A stretch of DNA of 64,000 nucleotides from Porifericola rhodea (GCF_030506305.1 NZ_CP119421.1:2303501-2367500), one strand, 5' to 3'; counted from the stretch's first letter, positions 18,240 through 27,229 are shown. A program made the numbers and translations. Notes: generated by a model from the letters alone, not told the origin.

Positions 18240-18866
18240 ATGGATGCTTTACTTTTAGTAGATATACAGAATGATTTTCTGCCTGGAGGTGCGTTAGAAG
18301 TGAGGGAAGGAGATCAGATTGTGCCGATTGTAAATGACTTACAAGCGTTTTTTGAATTAATTGTGGCTACTCAGGATTTCCACCCCAAAGATCATGGAAG
18401 TTTTGCTGCTAACCACGAGGGGAAAAAACCAGGCGACCATATTGTACTAGGCGGGTTAGATCAGGTGCTATGGCCAGTGCATTGTGTACAAGGTAGCCAG
18501 GGGGCAAAGTTCTCAAGTCTTTTAAAAATGGATAAAGTTGCTACCGTCGTTAAAAAAGGCCTTGACAAGCAAATAGATAGCTATAGTGGTTTTTACGACA
18601 ATGGCCACAAACGTTCAACTGGTTTGAGCAATTACTTGAAAGATAAGGGCGTAAAACGGGTTTTTGTAACAGGACTGGCCGCTGATTTTTGTGTAAAATT
18701 TACTGCGCTGGATGCCCTTGAAGAAGGTTTTGATACCATAGTTGTTCAGGATGCTACTCGTGCAGTAAATCTTAAGGAAGGCGATTTTGATAAGGCGATG
18801 GAAGAGTTGAGAAGCAAAGGAGCTCAAGTAATGCTAAGTAGAGATGTGGTAAAAATGATTAGCTAA
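18240..18866 (+). CDS. pncA: nicotinamidase
   Basis: Hydrolyses nicotinamide to nicotinic acid in the NAD salvage pathway. The 208-residue cytoplasmic protein carries the complete catalytic triad of the isochorismatase-like family: D8 in VDIQNDF, K106 in VVKKGLD and C151 in AADFC. The metal site is D46 and H48 in TQDFHP with H81 in WPVHC. The cis-peptide segment before the nucleophile (VTGLAADFCV) and the QIDSYSGF segment also match. Length is standard. It is transcribed alone; NAD metabolism also appears further right (3-hydroxyanthranilate dioxygenase at 24429 and transhydrogenase at 62826), but these are not linked. Confidence 0.96.
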   Translation: MDALLLVDIQNDFLPGGALEVREGDQIVPIVNDLQAFFELIVATQDFHPKDHGSFAANHEGKKPGDHIVLGGLDQVLWPVHCVQGSQGAKFSSLLKMDKVATVVKKGLDKQIDSYSGFYDNGHKRSTGLSNYLKDKGVKRVFVTGLAADFCVKFTALDALEEGFDTIVVQDATRAVNLKEGDFDKAMEELRSKGAQVMLSRDVVKMIS

Positions 18867-18948
18867 TCTACTTATTTGCAATAATTAAGTAATTTGGATA
18901 TTGTGAGTTATTGCTCTTTTTTGTAAAAAATATAAGTGTTTCTAAAGG

Positions 18949-18956
18949 TAAATTTG
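18949..18956 (+). promoter_or_regulatory. candidate -7 promoter element, TAAATTTG
   Basis: Matches the Bacteroidota -7 consensus TAnnTTTG, 26 bases before the start of the lipoprotein at 18983. A TTTG lies at 18920-18923, but the 25-base gap is longer than the usual 17-23. Confidence 0.4.
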
Positions 18957-18982
18957 TGTATTAATACATAAACTCCTTTTAT

Positions 18983-19483
18983 ATGTCAAAACTTAACACT
19001 TTACTTTTCTCAATTTTATTGATTTATCTTAGTAGTTGTGCCAGCATTGTTAGTAAAACGCGCTATCCGGTTTCACTCAACAGTACTCCGAATAATGCCA
19101 CAGTAACAATTACTGACAAAAAGGGCAGAGAAGTGTATTCTGGTCAAACACCTGCAAATATCTATCTAAAGTCTGGCTCGGGCTATTTTGGCAAAGCGCA
19201 ATACTTAATAAAATTTACTAAAGAAGGTTATCAGGCTAAGACAGTACCAATTACTGCTACACTTAATGGGTGGTATTTTGGAAATATAGTGTTTGGAGGG
19301 CTTATTGGCTTTCTAATTGTTGACCCTGCTACTGGTGCTATGTACAGGATAGATACTATGCAAATCAATGAAACTTTAGGGCAAACAGTTGCTCAAGCGG
19401 ATGAAAACTCATTAAAAATTATGAGTATTGATGAGGTGCCCGAAATTTGGAAATCGAAACTTATAGAGATAAAATCGGAGTAA
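18983..19483 (+). CDS. PEGA-like lipoprotein
   Basis: A 166-residue lipoprotein (lipobox YLSSC, Cys19). The mature part begins with a beta-rich PEGA-like module: PVSLNSTPNNATVTITDKKG, then VYSGQTPANIYLKSG, in which strands alternate with the short turn typical of carbohydrate- or envelope-associated PEGA domains. It is followed by the glycine-rich hydrophobic stretch WYFGNIVFGGLIGFLIVDP, which may insert in or lie on a membrane. No catalytic residues are evident. The gene is convergent with gapA and they share a hairpin at 19490-19513. Function unknown. Confidence 0.7.
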   Translation: MSKLNTLLFSILLIYLSSCASIVSKTRYPVSLNSTPNNATVTITDKKGREVYSGQTPANIYLKSGSGYFGKAQYLIKFTKEGYQAKTVPITATLNGWYFGNIVFGGLIGFLIVDPATGAMYRIDTMQINETLGQTVAQADENSLKIMSIDEVPEIWKSKLIEIKSE

Positions 19484-19489
19484 AATAAA

Positions 19490-19513
19490 AGAGGTTGCCA
19501 TTTGGCAACCTCT
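19490..19513. terminator. bidirectional terminator between lipoprotein and gapA
   Basis: Perfect 10-bp stem AGAGGTTGCC / GGCAACCTCT with an ATTT loop. The minus-strand side continues as TTTTATTTTA, best for gapA; the plus side is followed by TCTCATTTC. Confidence 0.85.
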
Positions 19514-19541
19514 TCTCATTTCTGATAAGTGTACGGTCTTA

Positions 19542-20595
<1,054 letters not shown>

Positions 20596-20738
20596 GTTTT
20601 AAACTCATATCAGGGAATATATATACAATCGAGTATACTAGATTATTCTAAACTTGTTTTACATTCTGCCTGTTAATAAATGTGAAAGTTGAATCAGAGA
20701 CATAAAGATAATTTTTTTTGGAAAAAAATCTGATAAGC

Positions 20739-20769
20739 TTTGCAATTTATCAGATGCTACTTATATTTG
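20739..20769 (+). promoter_or_regulatory. tRNA-Glu promoter, TTTG-N19-TATATTTG
   Basis: TTTG at 20739-20742, exactly 19 bases, and TATATTTG at 20762-20769, a perfect match to the Bacteroidota consensus, 18 bases before the first tRNA-Glu. A 9-bp inverted repeat, ATCTGATAA (20728-20736) and TTATCAGAT (20747-20755), brackets the -33 element and could be an operator. Confidence 0.8.
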
Positions 20770-20787
20770 CGGTCTCAAAACGAAAAC

Positions 20788-20859
20788 GGTCCGTTCGTCT
20801 AGGGGTTAGGACGCCAGGTTTTCATCCTGGTAACAGGGGTTCGATTCCCCTACGGACTA
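20788..20859 (+). tRNA. tRNA-Glu (anticodon TTC), first copy
   Basis: Complete cloverleaf of 72 bases: acceptor GGTCCGT pairs with ACGGACT (first pair G-T), D arm with GTCTAGGGGTTAGGAC, anticodon arm CCAGG-TTTTCAT-CCTGG giving anticodon TTC, and T arm AGGGG-TTCGATT-CCCCT. Discriminator A at 20859; CCA is not encoded. Read glutamate codons GAA/GAG. Identical to the second copy. Confidence 0.96.
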
Positions 20860-20923
20860 CTTAGTTCTTTTAATTTTAAATCACTTTCTCACTGTTTGCA
20901 CTTGAGAAATGGTCACATGACCC

Positions 20924-20995
20924 GGTCCGTTCGTCTAGGGGTTAGGACGCCAGGTTTTCATCCTGGTAACAGGGGTTCGATTCCCCTACGGACTA
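20924..20995 (+). tRNA. tRNA-Glu (anticodon TTC), second copy
   Basis: A base-for-base repeat of the 72-base gene at 20788, starting 64 bases after the first copy ends. No separate promoter is obvious, so both are probably made from one precursor that ends at the terminator at 21001-21033. Confidence 0.96.
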
Positions 20996-21000
20996 CTTAA

Positions 21001-21033
21001 AGCCTTCATCAATTTTGGTGAAGGCTTTTTTTT
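21001..21033 (+). terminator. terminator after the tRNA-Glu pair
   Basis: AGCCTTCA (21001-21008) pairs with TGAAGGCT (21019-21026), followed by eight T. Confidence 0.92.
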
Positions 21034-21092
21034 ATCCTTTTATCCTACCTCTCGTATACTCACTGAATTTTAATGATGAATAAATAGTGAAC

Positions 21093-21728
21093 ATGCAGGA
21101 AATACTTTATTGTTATGATCCGCTGTGCGGTTGGTGTTATGGTTTTAGCCCGGTAATTGAAAGATTGGAGCAAGATTTTGGAAACCAAATTAAGTTTACA
21201 GCTTACAGCGGTGGTATGGTGACAGGTGAGAGAGTTTCGCCTATTGGGCAATCTTTTGGCTATATTAAAGAAGCGCTCAAAACGGTAGAATCACGTGCTT
21301 CTGTTCAATTTGGTGAGCCATTCAAACAACTTTTGGAAGAAGGAAGCTATATATATAACTCAGCGCCCCCCAGCAAAGCTCTCACTATATATAAGTCAGT
21401 CTCTAATGGTAGTAGTGTGGCCTTTGCTCATGCCCTCCAAAAGTGGCTTTTCTATGATGGCAAAAGTCTTAACGAAGTTCAAAACCTGGCTTCTATTGCC
21501 GAGCAGCATGGACTGGATGCTGAAGTATTTACTCAACTTTTTGAGCAGGATAAATACCAGCAAAAAACCTGGGAAGAGTTTGCCTTCGTGCAAAAGATAG
21601 GGGTACAGGGTTTTCCAACATTACTATTCAGAGATGGACAAAAGTTGTATCTGCTAAGCCGTGGGTATCAGATTTATGAGGTTCTTGAAGGGAGTATAAA
21701 ACAAATACTGGATGGCAGAGTCGTATAA
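21093..21728 (+). CDS. DsbA-family thiol oxidoreductase
   Basis: A 211-residue protein of the DsbA/2-hydroxychromene isomerase thioredoxin-like class. The ATG at 21093 is chosen over an in-frame GTG two codons earlier. It has no signal peptide, so it is probably cytosolic. The redox motif is CGWC (C12 and C15) in YDPLCGWCYGF right after the first strand, followed by a helical insertion and the cis-Pro segment VQGFPTLLF near 175. Such cytosolic DsbA relatives resemble FrnE-like or YwbO-like proteins linked to oxidative stress; the exact substrate is unknown. Convergent with the TetR gene. Confidence 0.88.
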   Translation: MQEILYCYDPLCGWCYGFSPVIERLEQDFGNQIKFTAYSGGMVTGERVSPIGQSFGYIKEALKTVESRASVQFGEPFKQLLEEGSYIYNSAPPSKALTIYKSVSNGSSVAFAHALQKWLFYDGKSLNEVQNLASIAEQHGLDAEVFTQLFEQDKYQQKTWEEFAFVQKIGVQGFPTLLFRDGQKLYLLSRGYQIYEVLEGSIKQILDGRVV

Positions 21729-21746
21729 ATATTTAGGAGGCAAACC

Positions 21747-22367
21747 TTAGCTCTTACTCATAATCTCAATATACTCATACATTCCTTTGGTAGTTAAATA
21801 AGGGACTAACATGCTGAAAGCCAATAGCACGTAGTGCCTTAGTTTTTGAGTTTCTTCTCCTTCAAACAATACCTCGGCGTGACCAATCCACGCATCAGAC
21901 AGTATAATTAATTGCTCTACCATATGTTCATACTGGCTGTTAGGTATGTCGTTCTTAAAAATACCTTCCTTGATTAAAGCTTCTGTTAAACTTCCAAACT
22001 GCTGTTTTCTTGATTGGGTAAGTGCCTGATAATGATGTTGTATTTTGGGGAACTTACGCATGACAGCTACAAAGTCTGCCATCAGAAATCTGTAGTCGTA
22101 GAGTTTAGTGTACATAATTTTCAGCGACTGGTAAACTTGTGATAGACTAAACTTCTCGCTTTGGTAGGCTTTCAGCTGCTGGTCAAAAGTGTCTACCAAT
22201 TGCATATACAAGGTATACACTAAGTCCTCTTTTGTGCGAAAATGATAACGCAGATTTCCATCACTCATCTCTAATTGAGCAGCCACATTCTTAGCGGATG
22301 TGTTATCAAGGCCTTGCTTATTAAACAAGGTTCTGGCAGTCTCTAATATTCTCGTTCTGGTGTTCAT
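21747..22367 (-). CDS. TetR/AcrR family transcriptional regulator
   Basis: A 206-residue one-component repressor. The N-terminal DNA-binding domain covers residues 1-50: RILETARTLFNKQG, then the helix-turn-helix TSAKNVAAQLEMSDGNLRYHF, ending KEDLVY. The remaining helical domain would bind a small ligand. The gene is divergent from an FAD monooxygenase, and the 92 bases between them hold two copies of TAGC-N8-GCTA, one near each start, consistent with repression of both genes. The inducer is likely a substrate of the monooxygenase (inference). Confidence 0.93.
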   Translation of the reverse strand: MNTRTRILETARTLFNKQGLDNTSAKNVAAQLEMSDGNLRYHFRTKEDLVYTLYMQLVDTFDQQLKAYQSEKFSLSQVYQSLKIMYTKLYDYRFLMADFVAVMRKFPKIQHHYQALTQSRKQQFGSLTEALIKEGIFKNDIPNSQYEHMVEQLIILSDAWIGHAEVLFEGEETQKLRHYVLLAFSMLVPYLTTKGMYEYIEIMSKS

Positions 22368-22384
22368 ATTGACAGAAAAATATA

Positions 22385-22400
22385 TAGCTCTTGGGAGCTA
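22385..22400. promoter_or_regulatory. putative TetR operator 1, TAGC-N8-GCTA
   Basis: TAGCTC-TTGG-GAGCTA, a perfect 16-base palindromic site 18 bases before the TetR start codon. Shares the TAGCTCT core and the same 8-base spacing with the site at 22431. Confidence 0.6.
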
Positions 22401-22419
22401 ATATATAAAAATTAATTTA

Positions 22420-22427
22420 TACCTTTG
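22420..22427 (+). promoter_or_regulatory. -7 promoter element of the monooxygenase, TACCTTTG
   Basis: Matches TAnnTTTG exactly. It ends four bases before operator 2, so a bound repressor would cover the expected transcription start. No good -33 element at the usual distance. Confidence 0.5.
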
Positions 22428-22430
22428 TTT

Positions 22431-22446
22431 TAGCTCTATAGGGCTA
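22431..22446. promoter_or_regulatory. putative TetR operator 2, TAGC-N8-GCTA
   Basis: TAGCTCTATAGGGCTA, inside the longer inverted repeat TTTTAGC (22428-22434) and GCTAAAA (22443-22449). It lies 13 bases before the monooxygenase start and 46 bases from operator 1. Confidence 0.6.
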
Positions 22447-22459
22447 AAATTATTAGTGT

Positions 22460-23605
22460 ATGAAAAAAATAGCCATCATAGGTGGAGGTATTGGCGGTTT
22501 GTGTGCTGCTATTGCACTTCAGCAAAAAGGATTTGAGGTACATGTATATGAAAAAGCTCCACAACTCAAAGCGCTTGGGGCCGGTATTACCATCTCGGTT
22601 AATGCGGTAAAAGGGCTGGCAACATTGGGTCTGGATCATAAGCTATTAGAAGCTGGTTACCCTCTCAAGAATATGTATGTGCTGGATGAAAAAGGTCGTA
22701 AGCTTGCGCATACATATCTTCCTCCATTAGAAAAAAAATATGGTGCATTTAACTTTTCAATACATAGAGCAGCGCTTCATAAGGTGCTTATACAAGACTT
22801 ACAGGCCGGCACCCTACACCTAAACAAAAGCTTTACTGGTGTAGAGCAAAATTCAGATAGTGTCAAAATTTCTTTTGCGGATGGAAGCCAGTCAGAAGCG
22901 GATTTATTAATTGCGTATGATGGAATTCATTCTGCGGTAAGAGAGCAGCTTATGCCTACAGTAAAGCCTCGCTATGCTGGTTATACTTGCTGGAGAGCAG
23001 TCATTGATTATGTTCCTGAAGTTATTGGTGAACATCAGGCTTCAGAGACCTGGGGACCAAAAGGAAGGTTTGGTATAGTACCCTTAGCTAAGCATAAGCT
23101 GTATTGGTATGCAACAGTAAATGCTCCGGAGGGTAGTAGTGCTATGAAAAATCTGAGTGCTAAAGATCTGATAGCTCATTTTGTGAATTACCACACTCCC
23201 ATTACTGATATTCTGGAGCATAGCCGCGATGAACAAATTATTCTTAATGACATCATTGATCTGAAGCCTATCCCTCAATACACGTTTGGTAAAATCGTAT
23301 TAGCAGGAGATGCCGCGCATGCAACCACTCCCAATATGGGGCAGGGTGCGTGCATGGCTATTGAAGATGCTATAATACTCGCTAATCTGTTAAAAAAGTT
23401 TGAGGTAGATGAAGCACTAGCAGAGTTTGAAAAGAGGCGTATTACACGGACCCATAAAATTGTAAAAAATTCCAGCATGCTGGGGAAAGTATCGCAATGG
23501 GAACATGGAGCTGCTATTTATTTGCGTAACCTACTTCTTAGGGCTACCCCAGCTTACATACAAAGCAAACAGCTAGAGGCATTGTATAGGGTAGACTTAA
23601 GCTAA
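22460..23605 (+). CDS. FAD-dependent monooxygenase
   Basis: A 381-residue class A flavoprotein hydroxylase (p-hydroxybenzoate hydroxylase fold), which uses NAD(P)H and oxygen to hydroxylate an aromatic or similar compound. Visible motifs: the FAD Rossmann GGGIGGLCAA at 8-17 with E at the end of strand 2 (VYEKA), the DG motif YDGIHSAVR near 155-163, and the GD motif LAGDAAHATTPNMGQGAC near 285-302. Length fits TetX/salicylate hydroxylase-type enzymes. It is divergently transcribed from its likely TetR repressor. It is shorter than kynurenine 3-monooxygenase and shows no sign of that membrane tail, so a link to the dioxygenase at 24429 is weak. Confidence 0.9.
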   Translation: MKKIAIIGGGIGGLCAAIALQQKGFEVHVYEKAPQLKALGAGITISVNAVKGLATLGLDHKLLEAGYPLKNMYVLDEKGRKLAHTYLPPLEKKYGAFNFSIHRAALHKVLIQDLQAGTLHLNKSFTGVEQNSDSVKISFADGSQSEADLLIAYDGIHSAVREQLMPTVKPRYAGYTCWRAVIDYVPEVIGEHQASETWGPKGRFGIVPLAKHKLYWYATVNAPEGSSAMKNLSAKDLIAHFVNYHTPITDILEHSRDEQIILNDIIDLKPIPQYTFGKIVLAGDAAHATTPNMGQGACMAIEDAIILANLLKKFEVDEALAEFEKRRITRTHKIVKNSSMLGKVSQWEHGAAIYLRNLLLRATPAYIQSKQLEALYRVDLS

Positions 23606-23606
23606 C

Positions 23607-23996
23607 TCATGAGGCGCTTTCGGTAAGCAGCTGAATGAGCTTTTCTTTAGATAAAGGCTTGCTAATAAATTTGCTCACAGATTCATACTGCAAGGCTTCC
23701 TCATTATCTTTTTCCCGCACAGAGCTGGTCAGTATCATTATTTCGGTAGACGGATAAGTGGCATAAAATTTCTGCTCATACTCTTTCACAAAGTCTACTC
23801 CTCCCAACTCTGGCATATTAAGGTCAAGCAATATATAGCTGGGAAATTTTTTGTTAGCTGAATGTATCTCTTGCAATGCTTGCAGGGCATCTACTCCACT
23901 ACTGTAGGTAATAAAAAAATCAGAATAGCCTGATTTCTCTATCAGCATAGAATAAATTTCCAGAGCATCTTCATCGTCGTCAATCATGAATATCAT
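23607..23996 (-). CDS. single-domain response regulator
   Basis: A 129-residue stand-alone receiver domain without an output domain. The acidic pocket is IDDDED (5-10), the phospho-acceptor is D58 in LLDLNMP, followed by the conserved Thr in ILTSS and the Lys in ISKPLS. Such CheY-like proteins relay phosphate or bind target proteins. It could be an acceptor for a hybrid kinase elsewhere; no kinase is adjacent. It converges on the monooxygenase with a single base between stop codons. Confidence 0.93.
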   Translation of the reverse strand: MIFMIDDDEDALEIYSMLIEKSGYSDFFITYSSGVDALQALQEIHSANKKFPSYILLDLNMPELGGVDFVKEYEQKFYATYPSTEIMILTSSVREKDNEEALQYESVSKFISKPLSKEKLIQLLTESAS

Positions 23997-24428
23997 AGCA
24001 GCTCAAATTTACTAATATTCTTATAATGAATTCATATGGGCAGAAGCAACCCTTAAAGTTGATCGTTAGTTATGATGGATCTGTCCTGTCGTATTATAGG
24101 TTAAATAAAACGAAAACTGAACTTTAGCTTTAAGTAGTATGTGCTACCAAATAGCAAAAGAAGCTGATTAGCCCATTTAATCAAATTAATATCTGTTGCA
24201 TTAAGCTCAAAACTTCATATATTTTTTCTGAGAGCTCAATTAGGGCCACAAAATAATAAAAAAGCATGTTTTTCTGTAGTTCAAACAAAGGTAGAAAAGA
24301 GAAATAGAGTGTTTAATAATTGTTAGGTTCTACGATCAAATACAGCTTTTTATTTTTCTGCGTCTTACATTTAGGGTTAAGGTGGCAGATAATAGGTTTG
24401 TAATACATAACATAAAACTGATTTACAA
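23997..24428. other. 432-base intergenic region without recognisable gene
   Basis: AT-rich divergent spacer between the response regulator and the dioxygenase. All frames are broken by frequent stops. The only recognisable element is TAGGTTTG at 24393-24400, a fit to TAnnTTTG in front of the dioxygenase. Confidence 0.5.
24393..24400 (+). promoter_or_regulatory. candidate -7 promoter element, TAGGTTTG
   Basis: Matches TAnnTTTG, 28 bases before the dioxygenase start codon; no clear -33 partner. Confidence 0.4.
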
Positions 24429-24974
24429 ATGGCAGTTAAAAAAGCATTCAATCTGAAAAAATGGATAGATGAGCATCGCGATATACTTAAACCTCCAGTC
24501 GGCAATGCACAGGTGTATGAAGATACAGATGATTTTATTGTAATGGTGGTCGGTGGACCCAATACCCGCAAAGATTTTCATTACAACGAAACAGAGGAAT
24601 TCTTCTACCAATTGGAAGGAGAAATTACAGTGAAAATCAGAGAGAATGGCGAAACTAAAGATGTGGTGATACAGGAAGGTGACATTTTTCTTTGTCCTGC
24701 CAAAATGCCTCATAGCCCTAGACGCCCCGCCAACACCATAGGTTTAGTAATTGAGAAGAAACGAAATGTAGAGCATACAGATGGGCTTATGTGGTTTTGC
24801 GAAAACTGTGGAAACAAGCTGTACGAAGAATATTTTCCACTAAAAAATATTGTAGAGCAACTCCCACCCATCATTAATAAATTTCATAATTCTGATGATT
24901 TACGTACCTGCAATCAATGCGGCACGTACATGGAAATACCTTCTTCACCTAAGCAGCCAGAAGAGGCCAAATAG
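24429..24974 (+). CDS. 3-hydroxyanthranilate 3,4-dioxygenase
   Basis: Opens the ring of 3-hydroxyanthranilate to give the precursor of quinolinate in the kynurenine route to NAD or in tryptophan breakdown. The 181-residue cupin has every conserved residue of the bacterial enzyme: R47, iron ligands H51, E57 and H95, plus R99 and E110 for the substrate. The extra rubredoxin-like metal site of the bacterial form is present as CENC (C124, C127) and CNQC (C161, C164). Monocistronic, ending in a 13-bp hairpin. No other kynurenine gene is in the window. Confidence 0.96.
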   Translation: MAVKKAFNLKKWIDEHRDILKPPVGNAQVYEDTDDFIVMVVGGPNTRKDFHYNETEEFFYQLEGEITVKIRENGETKDVVIQEGDIFLCPAKMPHSPRRPANTIGLVIEKKRNVEHTDGLMWFCENCGNKLYEEYFPLKNIVEQLPPIINKFHNSDDLRTCNQCGTYMEIPSSPKQPEEAK

Positions 24975-24980
24975 TATATA

Positions 24981-25017
24981 AAGCAGATGTATAGGGCAGG
25001 AACTTATACATCTGCTT
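24981..25017. terminator. convergent hairpin after the dioxygenase
   Basis: AAGCAGATGTATA (24981-24993) and TATACATCTGCTT (25005-25017) form a perfect 13-bp stem with an 11-base loop. It sits between two converging genes and probably serves both, although neither side has a strong T-run. Confidence 0.7.
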
Positions 25018-25021
25018 GCTA

Positions 25022-25741
25022 CTAGTTATCATTAAGCGTCCAGTCGTACTCGTAATAGCCTAAGCTGTAGCCTTCGGGTATTTTTTCCTTTCTGTATTGA
25101 TTAATATAGGCCAAGGTAGATTCAGCAGAGCGTAGGAAGTCCTGTTGATACCACTCAAAAATTTTAGAAACCGCTACCTTATCTTCAGAGGCTTTTACTC
25201 GGATAAACTCATCATTGTTCAGTGCCTTTTCTGTCATTTGCTTCATCTGTTGCTCTAGCTGATCGGCACTAAAAGCAAAACTTGCCAGCGGTGGACAACT
25301 TTGTGCTGCGCATACGAGTACAAAATGAATTCTGGCATCTTGGTAAGGCTGCAATAGCTTTTGTTTTTCTAAAGCGTTGAGTGTAAGCATTTCATGGGCT
25401 GTTTTATGCTTCTGCTTGTCAAAAAAACCATCTATATCCATAGGAGACTTCACCGGATAGTTTTTAGCGATCTGGTGGATGACAATCAGGTTATAGGCAT
25501 TTATGTAGAAAGCTTTTTTTTCGTTATCCTGTACCCCTTCAAGTTTCATGTTTCCGATATTCTGGTATAGAGATGCTATCTCTTCCATATTATTCTTAAC
25601 AGCCTGATAGTCTACCAGGCCATTTTTGACATAAGTCTGGAAAAAACTATGAGTTTCCTGAGTAAATGCATTGAGGTTTTGTGCCGCCACCGTAGAATAA
25701 ATGAACGTGCTGCAAAACAAAAAAATAAGAATATGTTTCAT
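25022..25741 (-). CDS. DUF547 domain exported protein
   Basis: A 239-residue protein; the start at 25741 is preferred over 25801 because it opens a signal peptide (MKHILIFLFCSTFIYSTVAAQ). The mature part is a DUF547 domain, a family found in bacteria and plants: LVDYQAVK near 40, KAFYINAYNLIVI near 75-87, and the conserved IHFVLVCAAQSCPPL near 140-154, whose Cys pair is typical. Papain-like or thiol chemistry has been suggested for this fold, but no activity is established here. It is divergent from the FAD oxidoreductase at 25874. Confidence 0.85.
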   Translation of the reverse strand: MKHILIFLFCSTFIYSTVAAQNLNAFTQETHSFFQTYVKNGLVDYQAVKNNMEEIASLYQNIGNMKLEGVQDNEKKAFYINAYNLIVIHQIAKNYPVKSPMDIDGFFDKQKHKTAHEMLTLNALEKQKLLQPYQDARIHFVLVCAAQSCPPLASFAFSADQLEQQMKQMTEKALNNDEFIRVKASEDKVAVSKIFEWYQQDFLRSAESTLAYINQYRKEKIPEGYSLGYYEYDWTLNDN

Positions 25742-25873
25742 ATCTCTATAAGTTGATGTGCGTTTACAAATAACGTATAAGGTTACACTTAGGGATGTCA
25801 ACTGTTTGACATTTTATATATTGAATACACCTTAGCTTTACTTCTGTTCAATCGTTTTTTTACACTCATTTAC

Positions 25874-27217
25874 ATGAAAAAAATTTGCATCATCGGAAAT
25901 GGAATTGCAGGTATCACTGCAGCACGCCATATCCGCAAGCAAAAAAAAGCCTCAGAATATAGCATAACCGTCATTTCAGCTGAATCTGAACATTTCTTTT
26001 CGCGAACTGCCCTCATGTATATCTACATGGGCCATATGCTTTACGAACATACCAAGCCCTACGAAGACTGGTTTTGGGAGAAAAACGACATTCAACTGCT
26101 ACACGACTATGTCGAAAGGGTAGATACAAAGCAAAAGACACTGCATTTGCAGAAGGGGCACCCGCTTTCTTATGATATTCTGCTGCTAGCCACAGGCTCT
26201 CAGGGAAACAGGGCCGGATGGCCGGGAGAAAAGCTGAAAGGTGTGCAGGGGATGATTACTAAGCAGGATATAGAAGCTATGGAAGAAAATACCAAGGATA
26301 TAGAGCGGGGAGTAATTGTAGGAGGCGGACTTATAGGTATAGAGATGGCGGAGTGCCTGCATTCGCGCCATATTCCAGTTACACTGATTATACGTGAGTC
26401 TGCCTACTGGAACCACGTGTTGCCACTGCCGGAAGCAAAAATGGTAAGCAGGCACATCAGAAAACATGGTGTAGACTTGCGAGAAAACACAAATTTTAAG
26501 GAAATAAAAGGTGATGAGCAGGGAAGAGTAAGCGCAGCAGTGGTGGAGTCCGGAGAAGAAATACCCTGTCAGTTTATTGGAATTACTATTGGCGTTAGGC
26601 CTAATATTACTTTTCTGGAAGGCTCAGGTATAGAGACCGACAGAGGAATTTTAGTAAATGAGTTTCTGGAAACGAATATACCTGATGTATATGCAGTTGG
26701 AGATTGTGCCCAGCATAGAGTTGCTCCTGAAGGGCGCAGAAATATTGAGCAGATATGGTATAGTGGCCGCATGCAGGGAGAAACAGTAGCTCAAACCATT
26801 TGTGGTAACAAGATGAAATATGTGCCTGGCGTTTTCTTTAACTCAGCTAAATTTTTTGATATAGAATATCAGGTTTATGGCGAAATAAATGCCCAGCCTA
26901 AAGAGGGTGAAAAACATTTTTACTGGCTAAACGAAGAGAAGGAAGTCGCATTTCGTGTAGCATTTGATCTGGAGAACAGCACAGTAAAGGGGTTTAACCT
27001 GATGGGAATGCGCTACCGGCATGAGGTATGTGCTCGCTGGATTAAGGAGAAAAGAGATATTAGTTATGTAATGGCTCACCTGTCAGAAGCGAACTTTGAT
27101 CCTGAATTTTTCAAAAAATACGAAGATAACATCCTGCAAAAGTTTAATGCAGACTTTCCTGAAAAAGCGGTAAAGCACAAAAAGAAAAGTAAAATCGCCG
27201 CACTTTTTGGTTTTTAA
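25874..27217 (+). CDS. FAD/NAD(P)-dependent oxidoreductase
   Basis: A 447-residue cytoplasmic flavoprotein of the pyridine-nucleotide oxidoreductase class. It has the FAD motif GNGIAGITAARH at 8-19, an ATG-type segment LLATGS near 105, the NAD(P) motif VGGGLIGIEMAE near 153-165 and the second FAD motif YAVGDCAQH near 272-280. There is no redox-active CxxxxC, so it belongs with ferredoxin/rubredoxin reductases or the N-terminal part of NirB rather than with disulfide reductases. About 130 residues follow the last FAD motif. It is 12 bases upstream of a membrane polyferredoxin, which strongly suggests the two form an electron-transfer unit from NAD(P)H into the membrane. Confidence 0.9.
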   Translation: MKKICIIGNGIAGITAARHIRKQKKASEYSITVISAESEHFFSRTALMYIYMGHMLYEHTKPYEDWFWEKNDIQLLHDYVERVDTKQKTLHLQKGHPLSYDILLLATGSQGNRAGWPGEKLKGVQGMITKQDIEAMEENTKDIERGVIVGGGLIGIEMAECLHSRHIPVTLIIRESAYWNHVLPLPEAKMVSRHIRKHGVDLRENTNFKEIKGDEQGRVSAAVVESGEEIPCQFIGITIGVRPNITFLEGSGIETDRGILVNEFLETNIPDVYAVGDCAQHRVAPEGRRNIEQIWYSGRMQGETVAQTICGNKMKYVPGVFFNSAKFFDIEYQVYGEINAQPKEGEKHFYWLNEEKEVAFRVAFDLENSTVKGFNLMGMRYRHEVCARWIKEKRDISYVMAHLSEANFDPEFFKKYEDNILQKFNADFPEKAVKHKKKSKIAALFGF

Positions 27218-27229
27218 TTTCCTACTAAC

